From Streptomyces sp. NRRL S-87 (GTDB lineage: Bacteria; Actinomycetota; Actinomycetes; Streptomycetales; Streptomycetaceae), in assembly GCF_000719335.1 (NCBI RefSeq), contig NZ_JOGB01000020.1:56065-120064 (forward strand): a stretch of DNA of 64,000 nucleotides. The letters run 5' to 3'. Shown here in pieces: positions 38,692 to 47,066 of this stretch; within the stretch, counting starts at the first letter, position 1, and the number at the start of each line of letters is the position of its first letter. Under the pieces are notes generated by a model. That model saw only the letters and a program-made list of their open reading frames with translations, had not been told where the DNA came from and searched no databases. The translations under genes were made by a program, and so were the position numbers.

Positions 38692-39066
38692 ATGGCCAAC
38701 GTGGAAGTTTCGCTCAAGGAAGCGATGACCTCGATCGACGGCTCCCTGGGGGTGGCGCTGGTGGACTACACCAGCGGCATGGCCCTCGGCACGCTCGGCG
38801 GTGGCAAGGACCTGGACCTGACGGTCGCCGCGGCCGGCAACACCGACGTGATCCGTGCCAAGGTCAGGACCATGGAGATGCTGGGTCTCCAGGACGACCT
38901 GGAGGACGTGCTGATCACGCTGGGCGGCCAGTACCACCTCATCCGGCTGCTGCGCAGCCGCAGTGGCAGCGGCCTGTTCCTCTACCTCGTGCTCGACAAG
39001 GGGAAGTCCAACCTCGCCATGGCCCGCCACCAGCTCCGCCGCATCGAGGCCGAACTCGAGGTCTGA
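38692..39066 (+). CDS. Roadblock/LC7-like domain protein
   Basis: The protein is 124 residues from the ATG at 38692 with GGAGG eight nt upstream; the earlier in-frame ATG at 38656 lacks a site. It follows the roadblock pattern: SIDGSLGVALVDYTSGMALGTLGGG, VIRAKVRTMEMLGLQDDLEDVLITLGGQYHLIRLL and GLFLYLVLDKGKSNLAMARHQLRRIEAEL. It is close in length to MglB-like regulators of small GTPases, but no conservon GTPase or kinase is adjacent, so it stands apart from the cvn operons. Confidence 0.82.
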   Translation: MANVEVSLKEAMTSIDGSLGVALVDYTSGMALGTLGGGKDLDLTVAAAGNTDVIRAKVRTMEMLGLQDDLEDVLITLGGQYHLIRLLRSRSGSGLFLYLVLDKGKSNLAMARHQLRRIEAELEV

Positions 39067-39098
39067 CGCGAACGTCCCGCTTGGCCCACGCATGCCCA

Positions 39099-39122
39099 CG
39101 AGTTGAAGACATCTTCAACTCG
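39099..39122. promoter_or_regulatory. Probable ArsR-family operator, perfect palindrome
   Basis: CGAGTTGAAGA and TCTTCAACTCG are exact reverse complements around a CA centre. The TTGAA/TTCAA halves resemble ArsR/SmtB operators. It lies about 125 bp upstream of the ArsR-type gene's GTG and just after the roadblock stop, so the site probably controls the regulator itself. Confidence 0.7.
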
Positions 39123-39247
39123 ACACATCCGAAACCGGTCAACTTCGGGTGCGCGTGGGCCGGCGGGACGCGACGATGGGACCGGAGGCAGGTTCCCGGT
39201 GTGGGAGGCGCGGCCGTGGCAACGGTCCGAGGAGCAGCAGGAGCGTC

Positions 39248-39616
39248 GTGACTATGCAGGTGCCGCTGTACCAGGCGAAGGCCGAGTTCTTCCGGATGCT
39301 CGGCCACCCGGTCCGCATCCGCGTGCTCGAACTCCTCCAGGCCGGACCCATGCCGGTGCGGGACCTCCTGGCCGAGATCGACGTGGAGGCCTCCAACCTC
39401 TCCCAGCAGCTGGCCGTCCTGCGCCGCTCCGGCATCGTCGTGTCCACCCGCGAGGGCTCCACGGTCACCTACGCCCTGGCCGGCGGGGACGTGGCCGACC
39501 TGCTGCGGGCCGCGCGCCGCATCCTGACCGAGATGCTGGCCGGCCGCAACGAACTCCTGGCCGAGCTCCGGCAGGGCCAGCCGGTCGCCCCGGCACCGGA
39601 CCCCGTCCGCACCTGA
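39248..39616 (+). CDS. ArsR/SmtB-type transcriptional regulator
   Basis: The protein is 122 residues from a GTG, with an in-frame ATG two codons later (MQVPLYQAKAEFF). The winged helix is typical: AEFFRMLGHPVRIRVLELLQAGPMPVRDLLAEIDVEASNLSQQLAVLRRSGIVVSTREGSTVTYAL. No metal-binding CVC motif is visible in helix 3, so it may not be a classical arsenic or zinc sensor. In many Streptomyces, as I recall, close relatives precede a SulP-type anion transporter; here the downstream gene is a convergent acyltransferase and no SulP is present. Confidence 0.9.
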   Translation: MTMQVPLYQAKAEFFRMLGHPVRIRVLELLQAGPMPVRDLLAEIDVEASNLSQQLAVLRRSGIVVSTREGSTVTYALAGGDVADLLRAARRILTEMLAGRNELLAELRQGQPVAPAPDPVRT

Positions 39617-39617
39617 C

Positions 39618-39641
39618 GGCGGCCGCCGGCCCCGGGCCGCC
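39618..39641. terminator. Bidirectional hairpin between arsR and acyltransferase
   Basis: GGCGGCC pairs with GGCCGCC across a 10-nt GC-rich loop that itself contains GCCGGC. It fills the 28-bp gap between two convergent stop codons. Confidence 0.5.
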
Positions 39642-39644
39642 CGC

Positions 39645-40850
39645 TCAGGCCAACCCCAGCGCGAAGACGGCGAACCCCGCCGCGAGCACCCCCGCCCCCG
39701 CCCGCCGGACGGCACCGGCCCGCGTCCACGGGGACTCGAAGACCCGCGCGTACCGCCCGATCAGGACGAGCAGCCCGGCGAACAGCGGCAGCCAGGCCAG
39801 GCGGGCCAGGATCCAGCCAACCGAGTCGGGCGCCCCCACCAGACCGGCCGCCCCACCCGCGTACGAGGCGGGCACCGCGGCCACCAGCATGGCGCTCTGG
39901 TGCCAGCACAGGATCGTCATCGCCGACAGGTTGACCACGACCACCGGTGCCCACAGCGCCGGCCGCCGCAGCAGCCGGCCGATGCGCTCGCGCAGCAGGA
40001 CCGCCGCACCGCTCTGCACCGCCGCGAGGGCCAGGACGAGCAGCGACGGCGGGTGGGAGTTGGTCCGGGCCTCTCCGGGCACACCCACCATCGACGCGGG
40101 GTAGCCGAACCAGACCAGCAGCGCGGCGAACAGCGCGGCGCCGCCGAGCAGCAGGCCCCACGCGTGGCGTCGGGCGACGCGTCCCTCGCCCCACGAGACG
40201 CCGAGCTGGTACGCGAAGAGCCAGCCGGGCAGGACGTTGAGCACGCCGAACCAGGACGGCACGGCCCCGGCGTACGGCCCGTAGCGCAGGAAGTCCACGG
40301 CGGCGACCGACGCGAGCAGCGGGGCCGCGGCCCACACGCCGAGCCGGCGGGCGGCCCGCACGCAGTACGGGGTCAGCGCCGTCACCACCGTGTACACCCC
40401 CACGAACCACAGCGGCTGCACCACCAGCGTCGACGCCGTCCTGAGGGTGTCGCCCGGCACCCCCAGGCCGAAGTGCAGCAGCGGCAGCAGCGCCGCCCAG
40501 ACCGCGGTGACCCCGAGCACCGGCCGCCCGAGCCGGGCGATCCGCCCCCGCAGCCACGTACCCGCGGGGCCCTGGTGGCGGCGGAAGGACAGCACGGAGG
40601 CGTAGCCGCCGACCAGGAAGAAGATCCCGAGCATCTGCAGGAACCAACTGGCCGGCGCCAGCCCGCCGAAGGCGGACAGCGGACTGGCGTTGTGGAGCGC
40701 GCCGTCGGGCGACCGGGTGAAGCCGCCGAGCAGCCAGTGCCCGGTGGGTACGGCCACCAGGGCCAGGGCGCGCAGCCCGTCGATCGCGCGGTCGCGGTGG
40801 GCCGGCGTACCGGCCTCGATCCTGCGGGCCGTCGCCCGCAGCGCCTTCAT
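39645..40850 (-). CDS. Membrane acyltransferase (acyltransferase 3 type)
   Basis: The 401-residue protein has about ten membrane helices and the acyltransferase-3 start RDRAIDGLRALALVAVPTGHWLLGG with the conserved Arg-Asp and His region, followed by FFLVGGYASVLSF and LCWHQSAMLVAA. Members transfer acyl groups to sugars, antibiotics or wall polymers. The ATG overlaps the stop of the small upstream gene (ATGA), so the two are co-translated. A motif shared with the nearby two-component system lies upstream of the pair. Confidence 0.88.
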   Translation of the reverse strand: MKALRATARRIEAGTPAHRDRAIDGLRALALVAVPTGHWLLGGFTRSPDGALHNASPLSAFGGLAPASWFLQMLGIFFLVGGYASVLSFRRHQGPAGTWLRGRIARLGRPVLGVTAVWAALLPLLHFGLGVPGDTLRTASTLVVQPLWFVGVYTVVTALTPYCVRAARRLGVWAAAPLLASVAAVDFLRYGPYAGAVPSWFGVLNVLPGWLFAYQLGVSWGEGRVARRHAWGLLLGGAALFAALLVWFGYPASMVGVPGEARTNSHPPSLLVLALAAVQSGAAVLLRERIGRLLRRPALWAPVVVVNLSAMTILCWHQSAMLVAAVPASYAGGAAGLVGAPDSVGWILARLAWLPLFAGLLVLIGRYARVFESPWTRAGAVRRAGAGVLAAGFAVFALGLA

Positions 40851-41059
40851 CGGGCCGCTCCGTCCGCGATGGCGGCGAACGCGCGCAGCGAGTCGGTACC
40901 GGGCGCGAAGTAGCCGTCGTGGCCGCGCGCGGCCCCGGACACCCAGCCCGCGGTGCCGGCCACCGCCGAGGCCGTCAGCACGGCGGCCACCACGGTCCTC
41001 GCGATCCGCCCCCTCGCCCTGCGCGCCCCCGGAACCCGGGTCCTCGTCAACCGGCGCAT
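40847..41059 (-). CDS. Small membrane or secreted protein coupled to acyltransferase
   Basis: The protein is 70 residues from the ATG at 41059, which has GGGGAGGG just upstream. It has an Arg-rich start, one hydrophobic segment (about 20-42, IARTVVAAVLTASAVAGTAGWVSG) and a short outside tail (HDGYFAPGTDSLRAFAAIADG). The stop overlaps the acyltransferase start by four bases. It may be an accessory or substrate of the acyltransferase; nothing more can be said. Confidence 0.6.
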   Translation of the reverse strand: MRRLTRTRVPGARRARGRIARTVVAAVLTASAVAGTAGWVSGAARGHDGYFAPGTDSLRAFAAIADGAAR

Positions 41060-41156
41060 GTGCCCTCCCCTTCCTGTCCCGCTCGTCGTCGGCGACAGGA
41101 AGGTAGGAAGGGATAGGCGCACGGCACGTCACACCGCAGCGCCAACTACGCGCTCA

Positions 41157-41175
41157 TACCTCAGTAGGGGGTGGG
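41157..41175. promoter_or_regulatory. Motif shared with the NarL-type two-component promoter
   Basis: TACCTCAGTAGGGGGTGGG here matches TACCCCGGTAGGGGGCGGG at 43259-43277 in 16 of 19 positions. It lies about 100 bp upstream of the small gene/acyltransferase pair and downstream of the response regulator stop. Confidence 0.5.
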
Positions 41176-41194
41176 GGAGCGGCCACCCCCCCGC

Positions 41195-41875
41195 CTACCG
41201 CCCCCCAGGCGTGACCAGCCCCGACTCGTACGCGAAGACCACCGCCTGGGCCCGGTCGCGCAGGTCCAGCTTGGCCAGCACCCGCCCGATGTGCGTCTTC
41301 ACCGTCTGCTCGGCGAGCACCAGGTGCGCGGCGATCTCCTGGTTGGACAGCCCCCGGGCGATCAGCTCCAGCACCTCCGACTCCCGCGGCGTCAGCCCGT
41401 TGAGGCGCAGCGCGACCCGGTCGGTGCGCGGCCCGGGCCGGGAGGCCGCGAAGTCGGCGATCAGCCGCCGGGTCACCGAGGGCGCCAGCAGCGCCTCCCC
41501 GGCCGCGACCACCCGCACCCCCGCGATCAGGTCGGCCGGCGGCGCGTCCTTCAACAGGAAGCCGGAGGCCCCGGCGCGCAGCGCCTCGTACACGTAGTCG
41601 TCCACGTCGAAGGTGGTGAGCATCAGCACCTTGGGCCGGTGGACCACCCCCGGCGGGGGGTCGAGGATCTCCCGCGCGGCCGCGAGCCCGTCCAGCTCGG
41701 GCATCCGCACGTCCATCAGGACCACGTCGGGGTGCGTGGCGCGGGCCACGGTGACGCCCTGCCGGCCGTCCGCAGCCTCGCCCACCACGTCGATGTCGGA
41801 CTGCGCGGACAGCAGGGCGGCGAAGCCCGCCCGCACCATGGCCTGGTCGTCGACGATGATCACGCGGATGGTCAC
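41195..41875 (-). CDS. NarL/LuxR-type response regulator
   Basis: The 226-residue protein has a receiver with Asp55 (VVLMDVRMPELDG), the acidic Asp9-Asp10 pair and Lys in GFLLKDAPP. The C-terminal LuxR HTH has LTPRESEVLELIARGLSNQEIAAHLVLAEQTVKTHIGRVLAKL. Its ATG overlaps the kinase stop (ATGA). The partner kinase is directly upstream. Targets probably include its own promoter and the acyltransferase pair. Confidence 0.95.
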   Translation of the reverse strand: MTIRVIIVDDQAMVRAGFAALLSAQSDIDVVGEAADGRQGVTVARATHPDVVLMDVRMPELDGLAAAREILDPPPGVVHRPKVLMLTTFDVDDYVYEALRAGASGFLLKDAPPADLIAGVRVVAAGEALLAPSVTRRLIADFAASRPGPRTDRVALRLNGLTPRESEVLELIARGLSNQEIAAHLVLAEQTVKTHIGRVLAKLDLRDRAQAVVFAYESGLVTPGGR

Positions 41876-43194
41876 GGGGCGCCCTTCGGGGTGGTCAGCG
41901 GCAGCCGGGCGGCGACCCGGAAGCCCCCGTCCGGCAGCGGCCCGGCGTCGAGCGAGCCGCCGGTCAACCGTACGCGCTCGCGCATGCCGATGAGGCCGTG
42001 GCCGGCGCCTGGCCCGTGCTCCACCGGGGCGGCCGGCTCGGCGGCGGGCCCGTTGACGACCAGGACGTCCAACCAGCCCTCCGCGCCGCCGCGCACGGAC
42101 ACCCGCGTCGCGGCGCCCGGCGCGTGGCGGACCACGTTCGCCAGCGCCTCCTGCACGATCCGGTACGCCGACAGCTCCACCGCCTGCGGCAGTTCGCCGT
42201 GCTCCCGGAGGTCACCGGCCAGCGACAGCTCCGCCGGCACGCCGGCCCGTACGGTCGCCTCGACCAACTGCTGCACCCGGTCCAGACCCGGCTGCGGCGC
42301 CCGCTCGCCCTCCGTGCCCTCGCTGCGCAGCACCGCCAGCAGCCGCCGCATCTCGGCGAGCGACTCACGGGCCCCGGCCGCGATCGTCGCGAACTCCTCG
42401 CGGGCCGCGTCGGGAAGGTCCGGGATCCGGTACGGGGCGGAGTCCGCCTGCACGGTGATCACCGACATGTGGTGGGCGACCACGTCGTGCAGCTCGCGGG
42501 CGATCCGGGCACGTTCCTCCAGGAGCGTGCGGCGGGACCGTTCGGCCTCGCTGATCGTCTCCTGCTCCACCAGCCGCCACTCGGCCTCCCCGCGCCCGCG
42601 CAGCGTCGCGGTGAGCAGCAGCACGGCGCCGCTGAGCACGAAGAGCAGGACGGTCACCCCGCCCGCGCGGTCCGGCGAGACCATCTCGAAGACCGCCCCC
42701 GCCGCGCCGGTCGCCAGCCACACCCCGATCAGGACGCGCCGGGACTCCCGCAGCCCGAGGGCCGGCATCAGCGCGAGGTAGCCGACGACGACCATGGGCG
42801 TCCACGGCCAGGGCCGGCCGTCCACACCGGAGGCGGCCAGCAGCGCGAACCCGCCCGCGACGTCCCCGGCGAAGACGATCCCCCAGGCCCGGAGGGGGTG
42901 GGTGACGGCGAGCACCAGCGGCGCGGTCTGCGCGGTGGCGAGGGCGCCGGCGAGGGCGCCGTACACGTGGTAGTCCTGCACCAGCACGGTGACCGTGACG
43001 GGCAGCAGCGACGCGACGAACGCCAGCGCCACCCCGTACGGCAGCCAGCGCACCCACGCGGACGACGCCCGGGCGAACAGGGCCTCGCCGGGACCGGTGG
43101 GCGTGGCGAGGGCCACCGCGGTACTCCGCAGCGACGCCTGGGCCCGGGCCCCTGCCTGTGACGCGCGCGGCCGACGCCGCTTCTCATCCCTCAT
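41872..43194 (-). CDS. NarL-family sensor histidine kinase
   Basis: The 440-residue protein has four to six membrane helices (about 50-190), then a HisKA_3 box with EERARIARELHDVVAHHMSVI (phospho-acceptor in ELHD) and a HATPase with QEALANVVRHAPG and GHGLIGMRERV. No extracytoplasmic sensor domain is large enough to suggest a ligand, which is usual for the intramembrane-sensing kinases in actinomycetes. It forms one operon with the downstream regulator. A perfect inverted repeat lies about 40 bp upstream. Confidence 0.94.
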   Translation of the reverse strand: MRDEKRRRPRASQAGARAQASLRSTAVALATPTGPGEALFARASSAWVRWLPYGVALAFVASLLPVTVTVLVQDYHVYGALAGALATAQTAPLVLAVTHPLRAWGIVFAGDVAGGFALLAASGVDGRPWPWTPMVVVGYLALMPALGLRESRRVLIGVWLATGAAGAVFEMVSPDRAGGVTVLLFVLSGAVLLLTATLRGRGEAEWRLVEQETISEAERSRRTLLEERARIARELHDVVAHHMSVITVQADSAPYRIPDLPDAAREEFATIAAGARESLAEMRRLLAVLRSEGTEGERAPQPGLDRVQQLVEATVRAGVPAELSLAGDLREHGELPQAVELSAYRIVQEALANVVRHAPGAATRVSVRGGAEGWLDVLVVNGPAAEPAAPVEHGPGAGHGLIGMRERVRLTGGSLDAGPLPDGGFRVAARLPLTTPKGAP

Positions 43195-43235
43195 GGTCCG
43201 GCCAGCGTAGGTACCGCGCGTGCACCGGCACGTCA

Positions 43236-43277
43236 TACCGGGGTACCCCCCAGGGCCGTACCCCGGTAGGGGGCGGG
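43236..43277. promoter_or_regulatory. Inverted repeat upstream of the kinase operon
   Basis: TACCGGGGTAC (43236-43246) is the exact reverse complement of GTACCCCGGTA (43258-43268), with an 11-bp spacer. The right half extends into GGGGGCGGG, which matches the site at 41157. The placement 42 bp upstream of the start fits autoregulation by the LuxR-type regulator. Confidence 0.6.
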
Positions 43278-43339
43278 TTCCACGAACGGCGGTGAGGGTG
43301 GGTGCGGGCCCCGGCGCCGGAGCACACCGCGTCGGCGGT

Positions 43340-44254
43340 TCAGAGCCGGGGCAGGGGCGGGTGCGTGGCCAGCCAGTGGCGCGCGATCTGCTCGCGGGTG
43401 GCGATCCACCCGCCGCCGAGCTGCGAGACGTGCCTGAGGAACCCGTCGAGGGCCCGGATGCGGCCGGGCCGGCCGGTGATCCGGCTGTGCAGGCCGACAC
43501 TCATCATGCGCGGACGGTCGGCGCCCTCGGCGTGCAGTGCGTCGTACGTGTCGACGAGGTAGTCGAGCATGTCGTCGGCGGTGGTGAAACCGTGGACGAT
43601 CAGGAACTTGAAGTCGTTCGCGTCCAGGCAGTACGGCACCACGAGGTGCGGCCGGCCGGCCGCCTCCACGTAGAAGGGCAGGTCGTCCGCGTAGTCGTCG
43701 GAGTCGTAGAGGAAGCCGCCCGCCCCGGCGACCAGGCTCCGGGTACGGGGGCTCGTGCGGCCGGTGTACCAGCCGACGGGGCGGCGCCCCACGAGCCGCT
43801 CGACCGTCGCGACCGTCCGCGCGATGTCGGCGCGCTCGACGTCCTCGGGCACGTGCCGGTAGTCGATCCAGCGCCAGCCGTGGCCCGCGACCTCCCAGCC
43901 GGCCGCGCCCATCGCCCGCGCCGCGTCCGGATTGCGCTCCAGCGCCTGCCCCACTCCGTGGACCGTGACCGGCACCCGGTGTGCCGTGAGCGTGCGGTGG
44001 AGGCGCCAGAAGCCGGCGCGCGAGCCGTACGCGAACATCGACTCGACGTTCAGGTCGCGCCCGCCCACCACCGGCGGAGCGCCGACGATCTCGTGCAGGT
44101 AGCCCTCGGAGGCGGCGTCGCCCTCCAGGACGTTCTGCTCACCCCCCTCCTCGTAGTTGAGGACGAGGCTGACGGCGACCCGGGCACCGCCGGGCCAGCC
44201 GGCGTGCGGCGGCTCGGCGCCGTAGCCGACCAGGTCCCGCTGTTGCTCGGACAC
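43340..44254 (-). CDS. puuE: PuuE-type polysaccharide deacetylase (allantoinase-like)
   Basis: The protein is 304 residues from a GTG. It closely follows the PuuE pattern: RDLVGYGAEPPHAGWPGGARVAVSLVLNYEEGGEQ, DLNVESMFAYGSRAGFWRLHRTL, EVAGHGWRWIDYRH, GWYTGRTSPRTRSLV and SVGLHSRITGRPGR. PuuE enzymes are NodB-fold proteins that hydrolyse allantoin without the usual metal-allantoinase fold. No other ureide-pathway gene is nearby, so the substrate remains inferred. Confidence 0.85.
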   Translation of the reverse strand: MSEQQRDLVGYGAEPPHAGWPGGARVAVSLVLNYEEGGEQNVLEGDAASEGYLHEIVGAPPVVGGRDLNVESMFAYGSRAGFWRLHRTLTAHRVPVTVHGVGQALERNPDAARAMGAAGWEVAGHGWRWIDYRHVPEDVERADIARTVATVERLVGRRPVGWYTGRTSPRTRSLVAGAGGFLYDSDDYADDLPFYVEAAGRPHLVVPYCLDANDFKFLIVHGFTTADDMLDYLVDTYDALHAEGADRPRMMSVGLHSRITGRPGRIRALDGFLRHVSQLGGGWIATREQIARHWLATHPPLPRL

Positions 44255-44491
44255 GGGCGGCACCCTACCGCCGTTCGCCCGCCGTACCGGGAAGGCGGGC
44301 CGCGCCGCGTCGCGCTCCGTCGGAGCGGCGAGGCGGTCCGTACGCGCGCTCCGCCGGCGCGGCGCGAGGCCGTCCCGCGGCGCTCCGCGGCGCTCCGCGA
44401 CGCCTCTCGCGGGTCCCTCGCGTCGCCCCGCACGGCGGTCGGCGCAACGGCGCGGGATGCGTCGCACGGCTCGACGTGGAACCGTTTTCGC

Positions 44492-44728
44492 ATGACCGAA
44501 GGCTCGACTCCTCATCTCTCTCCGGCGCGGATCACCGTCCTGGGTGTCCAACCCGCCGATCCGCCCTTCCGCATCGTCGAGGTCGACGGAGAGTTCGTCG
44601 GCAGGGCGACGTCGATGACCGACGTGCTGCTGATCGCGGCCGAATCGGGCGTCCTGATCCACGACCTCGACGACCTGGAAGAGGTCCGGTGGGTGGGAGG
44701 GGGCAAGTTCACCTGGACCCCCCACTGA
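44492..44728 (+). CDS. Small conserved Streptomyces protein
   Basis: The 78-residue protein begins HLSPARITVLGVQPADPPFRIVEVDGEFVGRATSMTDVL and ends HDLDDLEEVRWVGGGKFTWTPH, compact alpha/beta with good codon bias. The family looks widespread in Streptomyces but has no known function. A terminator hairpin follows 9 bp after the stop. Confidence 0.7.
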   Translation: MTEGSTPHLSPARITVLGVQPADPPFRIVEVDGEFVGRATSMTDVLLIAAESGVLIHDLDDLEEVRWVGGGKFTWTPH

Positions 44729-44736
44729 GCCGCCCG

Positions 44737-44759
44737 CGGCCCCGGACCGGCCGGGGCCG
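44737..44759 (+). terminator. Hairpin terminator
   Basis: CGGCCCCGG pairs perfectly with CCGGGGCCG across a 5-nt loop, followed by T and CCCCCC. It closes the 78-residue gene. Confidence 0.65.
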
Positions 44760-44936
44760 TCCCCCCTGACGGGCCGGCGGGTCCCCGCCTCGGCACTCAC
44801 GCCGGTGGGCTCCGCGACCGCCGGGCCCGGCGGCCGGCCGGCCGGCGCCGCGGCCCGGCGCGGAGGAGTCCTGGTGACCGTGACCGGTTCCGCCGTGCCG
44901 CTGCGCCGCTGCCGTGCCGGATGGGACAGTGGAGGC

Positions 44937-45665
44937 ATGTGCGGCCGTTACGCCTCCTCACGGGCTCCCGAAGACCTCGCCGGCCTCTTCGAGGCCGAAC
45001 TCGACCCCGACCGCGGCGCGCCGGGCCCCTCGTGGAACGTGGCGCCGACGGACGAGGTGTGGACCGTCCTCGAACGCGTCGACACCGGCACGGGCGAGGT
45101 GCGGCGGCGGCTGCGCCCCGTGCGGTGGGGCCTGGTCCCCTCCTGGGCGAAGGACCCCTCCGTCGGCGCCCGGATGATCAACGCCCGGGTGGAGACCGTG
45201 CACGAGAAGCCCGCCTACCGCAAGGCGTTCACCCGGCGGCGCTGCCTGCTGCCGGCGGACGGCTTCTACGAGTGGGTCGCGGTACCCGCGAGCGGCACGG
45301 CGAAGGCGTACAAGCAGCCGTACTTCATCCGCCCCGCGGACGACGGCGTCATGGCGATGGCGGGCCTGTACGAGTTCTGGCGCGACAGGTCCGTGCAGGA
45401 CGACGACGATCCGGCGGCCTGGCTCACCACCGCCACCATCATCACCACCGAGGCCACCGACGAGGCGGGCCGCATCCACCCCCGGATGCCCCTCGCCCTC
45501 CACCCCGACGACTACGCCACCTGGCTCGACCCCGCCCACCAGCACACGGACGACCTGCGCGCCCTCCTGCACACCCCCGCCGACGGCCGCCTGACCGCGA
45601 CGGCGGTCTCCACCGCGGTCAACAGCGTCCGCAACAACGGCCCCCACCTCCTGGAACCGGCGTAG
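44937..45665 (+). CDS. SOS-response-associated peptidase (YedK/HMCES type)
   Basis: The protein is 242 residues from an ATG with GGAGG close upstream. The catalytic Cys2 follows the initiator Met (MCGRY). Asn34 (PSWNVAPTDE), Glu112 (DGFYEWV) and His181 (HPRMPLAL) complete the active site. YedK/HMCES proteins crosslink covalently to abasic sites in single-stranded DNA through Cys2 and shield them during replication. It is a single-gene unit flanked by hairpins. Confidence 0.93.
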   Translation: MCGRYASSRAPEDLAGLFEAELDPDRGAPGPSWNVAPTDEVWTVLERVDTGTGEVRRRLRPVRWGLVPSWAKDPSVGARMINARVETVHEKPAYRKAFTRRRCLLPADGFYEWVAVPASGTAKAYKQPYFIRPADDGVMAMAGLYEFWRDRSVQDDDDPAAWLTTATIITTEATDEAGRIHPRMPLALHPDDYATWLDPAHQHTDDLRALLHTPADGRLTATAVSTAVNSVRNNGPHLLEPA

Positions 45666-45715
45666 GCGAACCGGCGTAGGCGCGGGCCGGCTGGCCACAC
45701 GGACCGAGCCGGCCC

Positions 45716-45767
45716 GGGGGCGGGGCCGGGCTTCGCGCCCGAGACCGGGCGCGCGCGGCCCGCCCCC
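45716..45767. terminator. Bidirectional terminator between convergent genes
   Basis: GGGGGCGGGGCC pairs with GGCCCGCCCCC across an inner GGGC...GCCC stem-loop, with one bulged base. It lies between the convergent YedK and P450 genes. Confidence 0.55.
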
Positions 45768-45787
45768 GCGCGTGCCCGGCCAGGGGC

Positions 45788-47035
45788 TCAGGGGCGGATG
45801 CCGTCGCAGGTGATGCGCAGGTGGCGCGGGCCGCGCAGCACCGCGTTCTGCCGGTACGGCGGCGGGTCCGCCACGAGGCGCGGGTTCTCCAGCCGGCGGG
45901 CCAGCTCCGACAGCGCCGTCTGGGCCTCGAGACGGGCCAGCGGAGCGCCGAAGCAGCTGTGGATGCCGCTGCCCAGCCCGAGGTGCTGGATGTCCTTCCG
46001 GTAGGGGTCGAAGCGGTGCGGATCCTCGAAGCGCTCCGGGTCGCGGTTGCCGGAGGCCAACACCAGCCACATCGTGGAGCCCTTCGGGATGGTGACGCCG
46101 CGGACCTCGATGTCGGCGAGCGCGGTGCGGCCCGGGAGGAGCTGCACGGGGGGCTCGTAGCGCAGGAGTTCCTCCACCAGGGGCACCGCGAGGCCCGGGT
46201 TGGCGCGCAGGTCCGCCAGGACCTCGGGGTGGCGCAGGAGGGTGAGCATGCCGTTGGTGATGAGGTTGACCGTCGTCTCGTGGCCGGCGATCAGCAGCAG
46301 CGCCGCGGTGCTCAGCAGCTCCATGGTGGACATGGGCCCGTCCTCGCCCTTGCCGCCGCCGCCCGCGGCCAGCCGGGAGAGCATGTCGTCGCCGGGCTTC
46401 TTGCGGCGCTCCTCGATCAGCCCGGCCAGGTACATGCCGAGCTCCATGCGGGCGCCCTGGGAGACCTTGGCGCGTTCGTCGGGGTCGGAGTCCGGGTCCG
46501 GGTCGAGGCTGGCGGCCAGCGTGTCGGCCCAGACGTGGAAGCGGGACTCGTCCTCGTGCGGCACACCCAGCAGACGGCAGATCACGGTCACCGGGAACGG
46601 GTACGAGAACTGCTCGACCACGTCGACGTCTCCCGGGTCGCCGATGCCGTCGATGAGGTCCTTGACGATCGTGTGGAGTTCGGGCCGCATGGAGTCGACG
46701 CGGTGCGGCGAGTGCGGGGGCCCGAAGGGGCGGTTGGTCATGCGCCGCAGCCGGTCGTGCTCCGGCGGGTCGAGCCGGAGGAAGGGGGTCGGCAGGGTGG
46801 TGGACTCCTCCTCCTCGGCATCGGCCAGCGGGTCGTTGCCGACGTCCGTCCGGTTGCGCGGGTCGGAGCTGATCCGCGGGTCGTGGAGCAGGGCCCGGAT
46901 GTCGTGGTAGTGGCTGATCGCGTACGGCCCGTCGCCGTCGCGGTAGACGGGGGTCTTGCGCAGCTCCTCGTACAGCGGGTACGGGTCGGCGCGGCTGGCG
47001 GGGTCGAGGATGCGGCGCAGGATGTCTTGGGACAT
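45788..47035 (-). CDS. Cytochrome P450
   Basis: The 415-residue P450 has the I-helix oxygen-binding AGHETT (250-255), the ExxR pair Glu289-Arg292, and haem-ligand Cys361 in LGSGIHSCFGAPLAR. Length and the LPTPFLRLDPPEHDRLRRM region are typical of actinomycete CYP105/107-like class I enzymes. A dedicated reductase and ferredoxin are encoded directly upstream on the same strand, 31 bp apart, so it forms a complete electron chain. The substrate is unknown and no other biosynthetic genes are adjacent. Confidence 0.95.
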   Translation of the reverse strand: MSQDILRRILDPASRADPYPLYEELRKTPVYRDGDGPYAISHYHDIRALLHDPRISSDPRNRTDVGNDPLADAEEEESTTLPTPFLRLDPPEHDRLRRMTNRPFGPPHSPHRVDSMRPELHTIVKDLIDGIGDPGDVDVVEQFSYPFPVTVICRLLGVPHEDESRFHVWADTLAASLDPDPDSDPDERAKVSQGARMELGMYLAGLIEERRKKPGDDMLSRLAAGGGGKGEDGPMSTMELLSTAALLLIAGHETTVNLITNGMLTLLRHPEVLADLRANPGLAVPLVEELLRYEPPVQLLPGRTALADIEVRGVTIPKGSTMWLVLASGNRDPERFEDPHRFDPYRKDIQHLGLGSGIHSCFGAPLARLEAQTALSELARRLENPRLVADPPPYRQNAVLRGPRHLRITCDGIRP

Positions 47036-47066
47036 GGGGAGGCTCCTCCGGGGGCCGGTCGGCGGG

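Noticed and set aside
44255..44491. Short Arg-rich frames between puuE and the 78-residue gene.
   Set aside because: CGCTCCGCG-type repeats create open frames; no ribosome site or family-like sequence was found.
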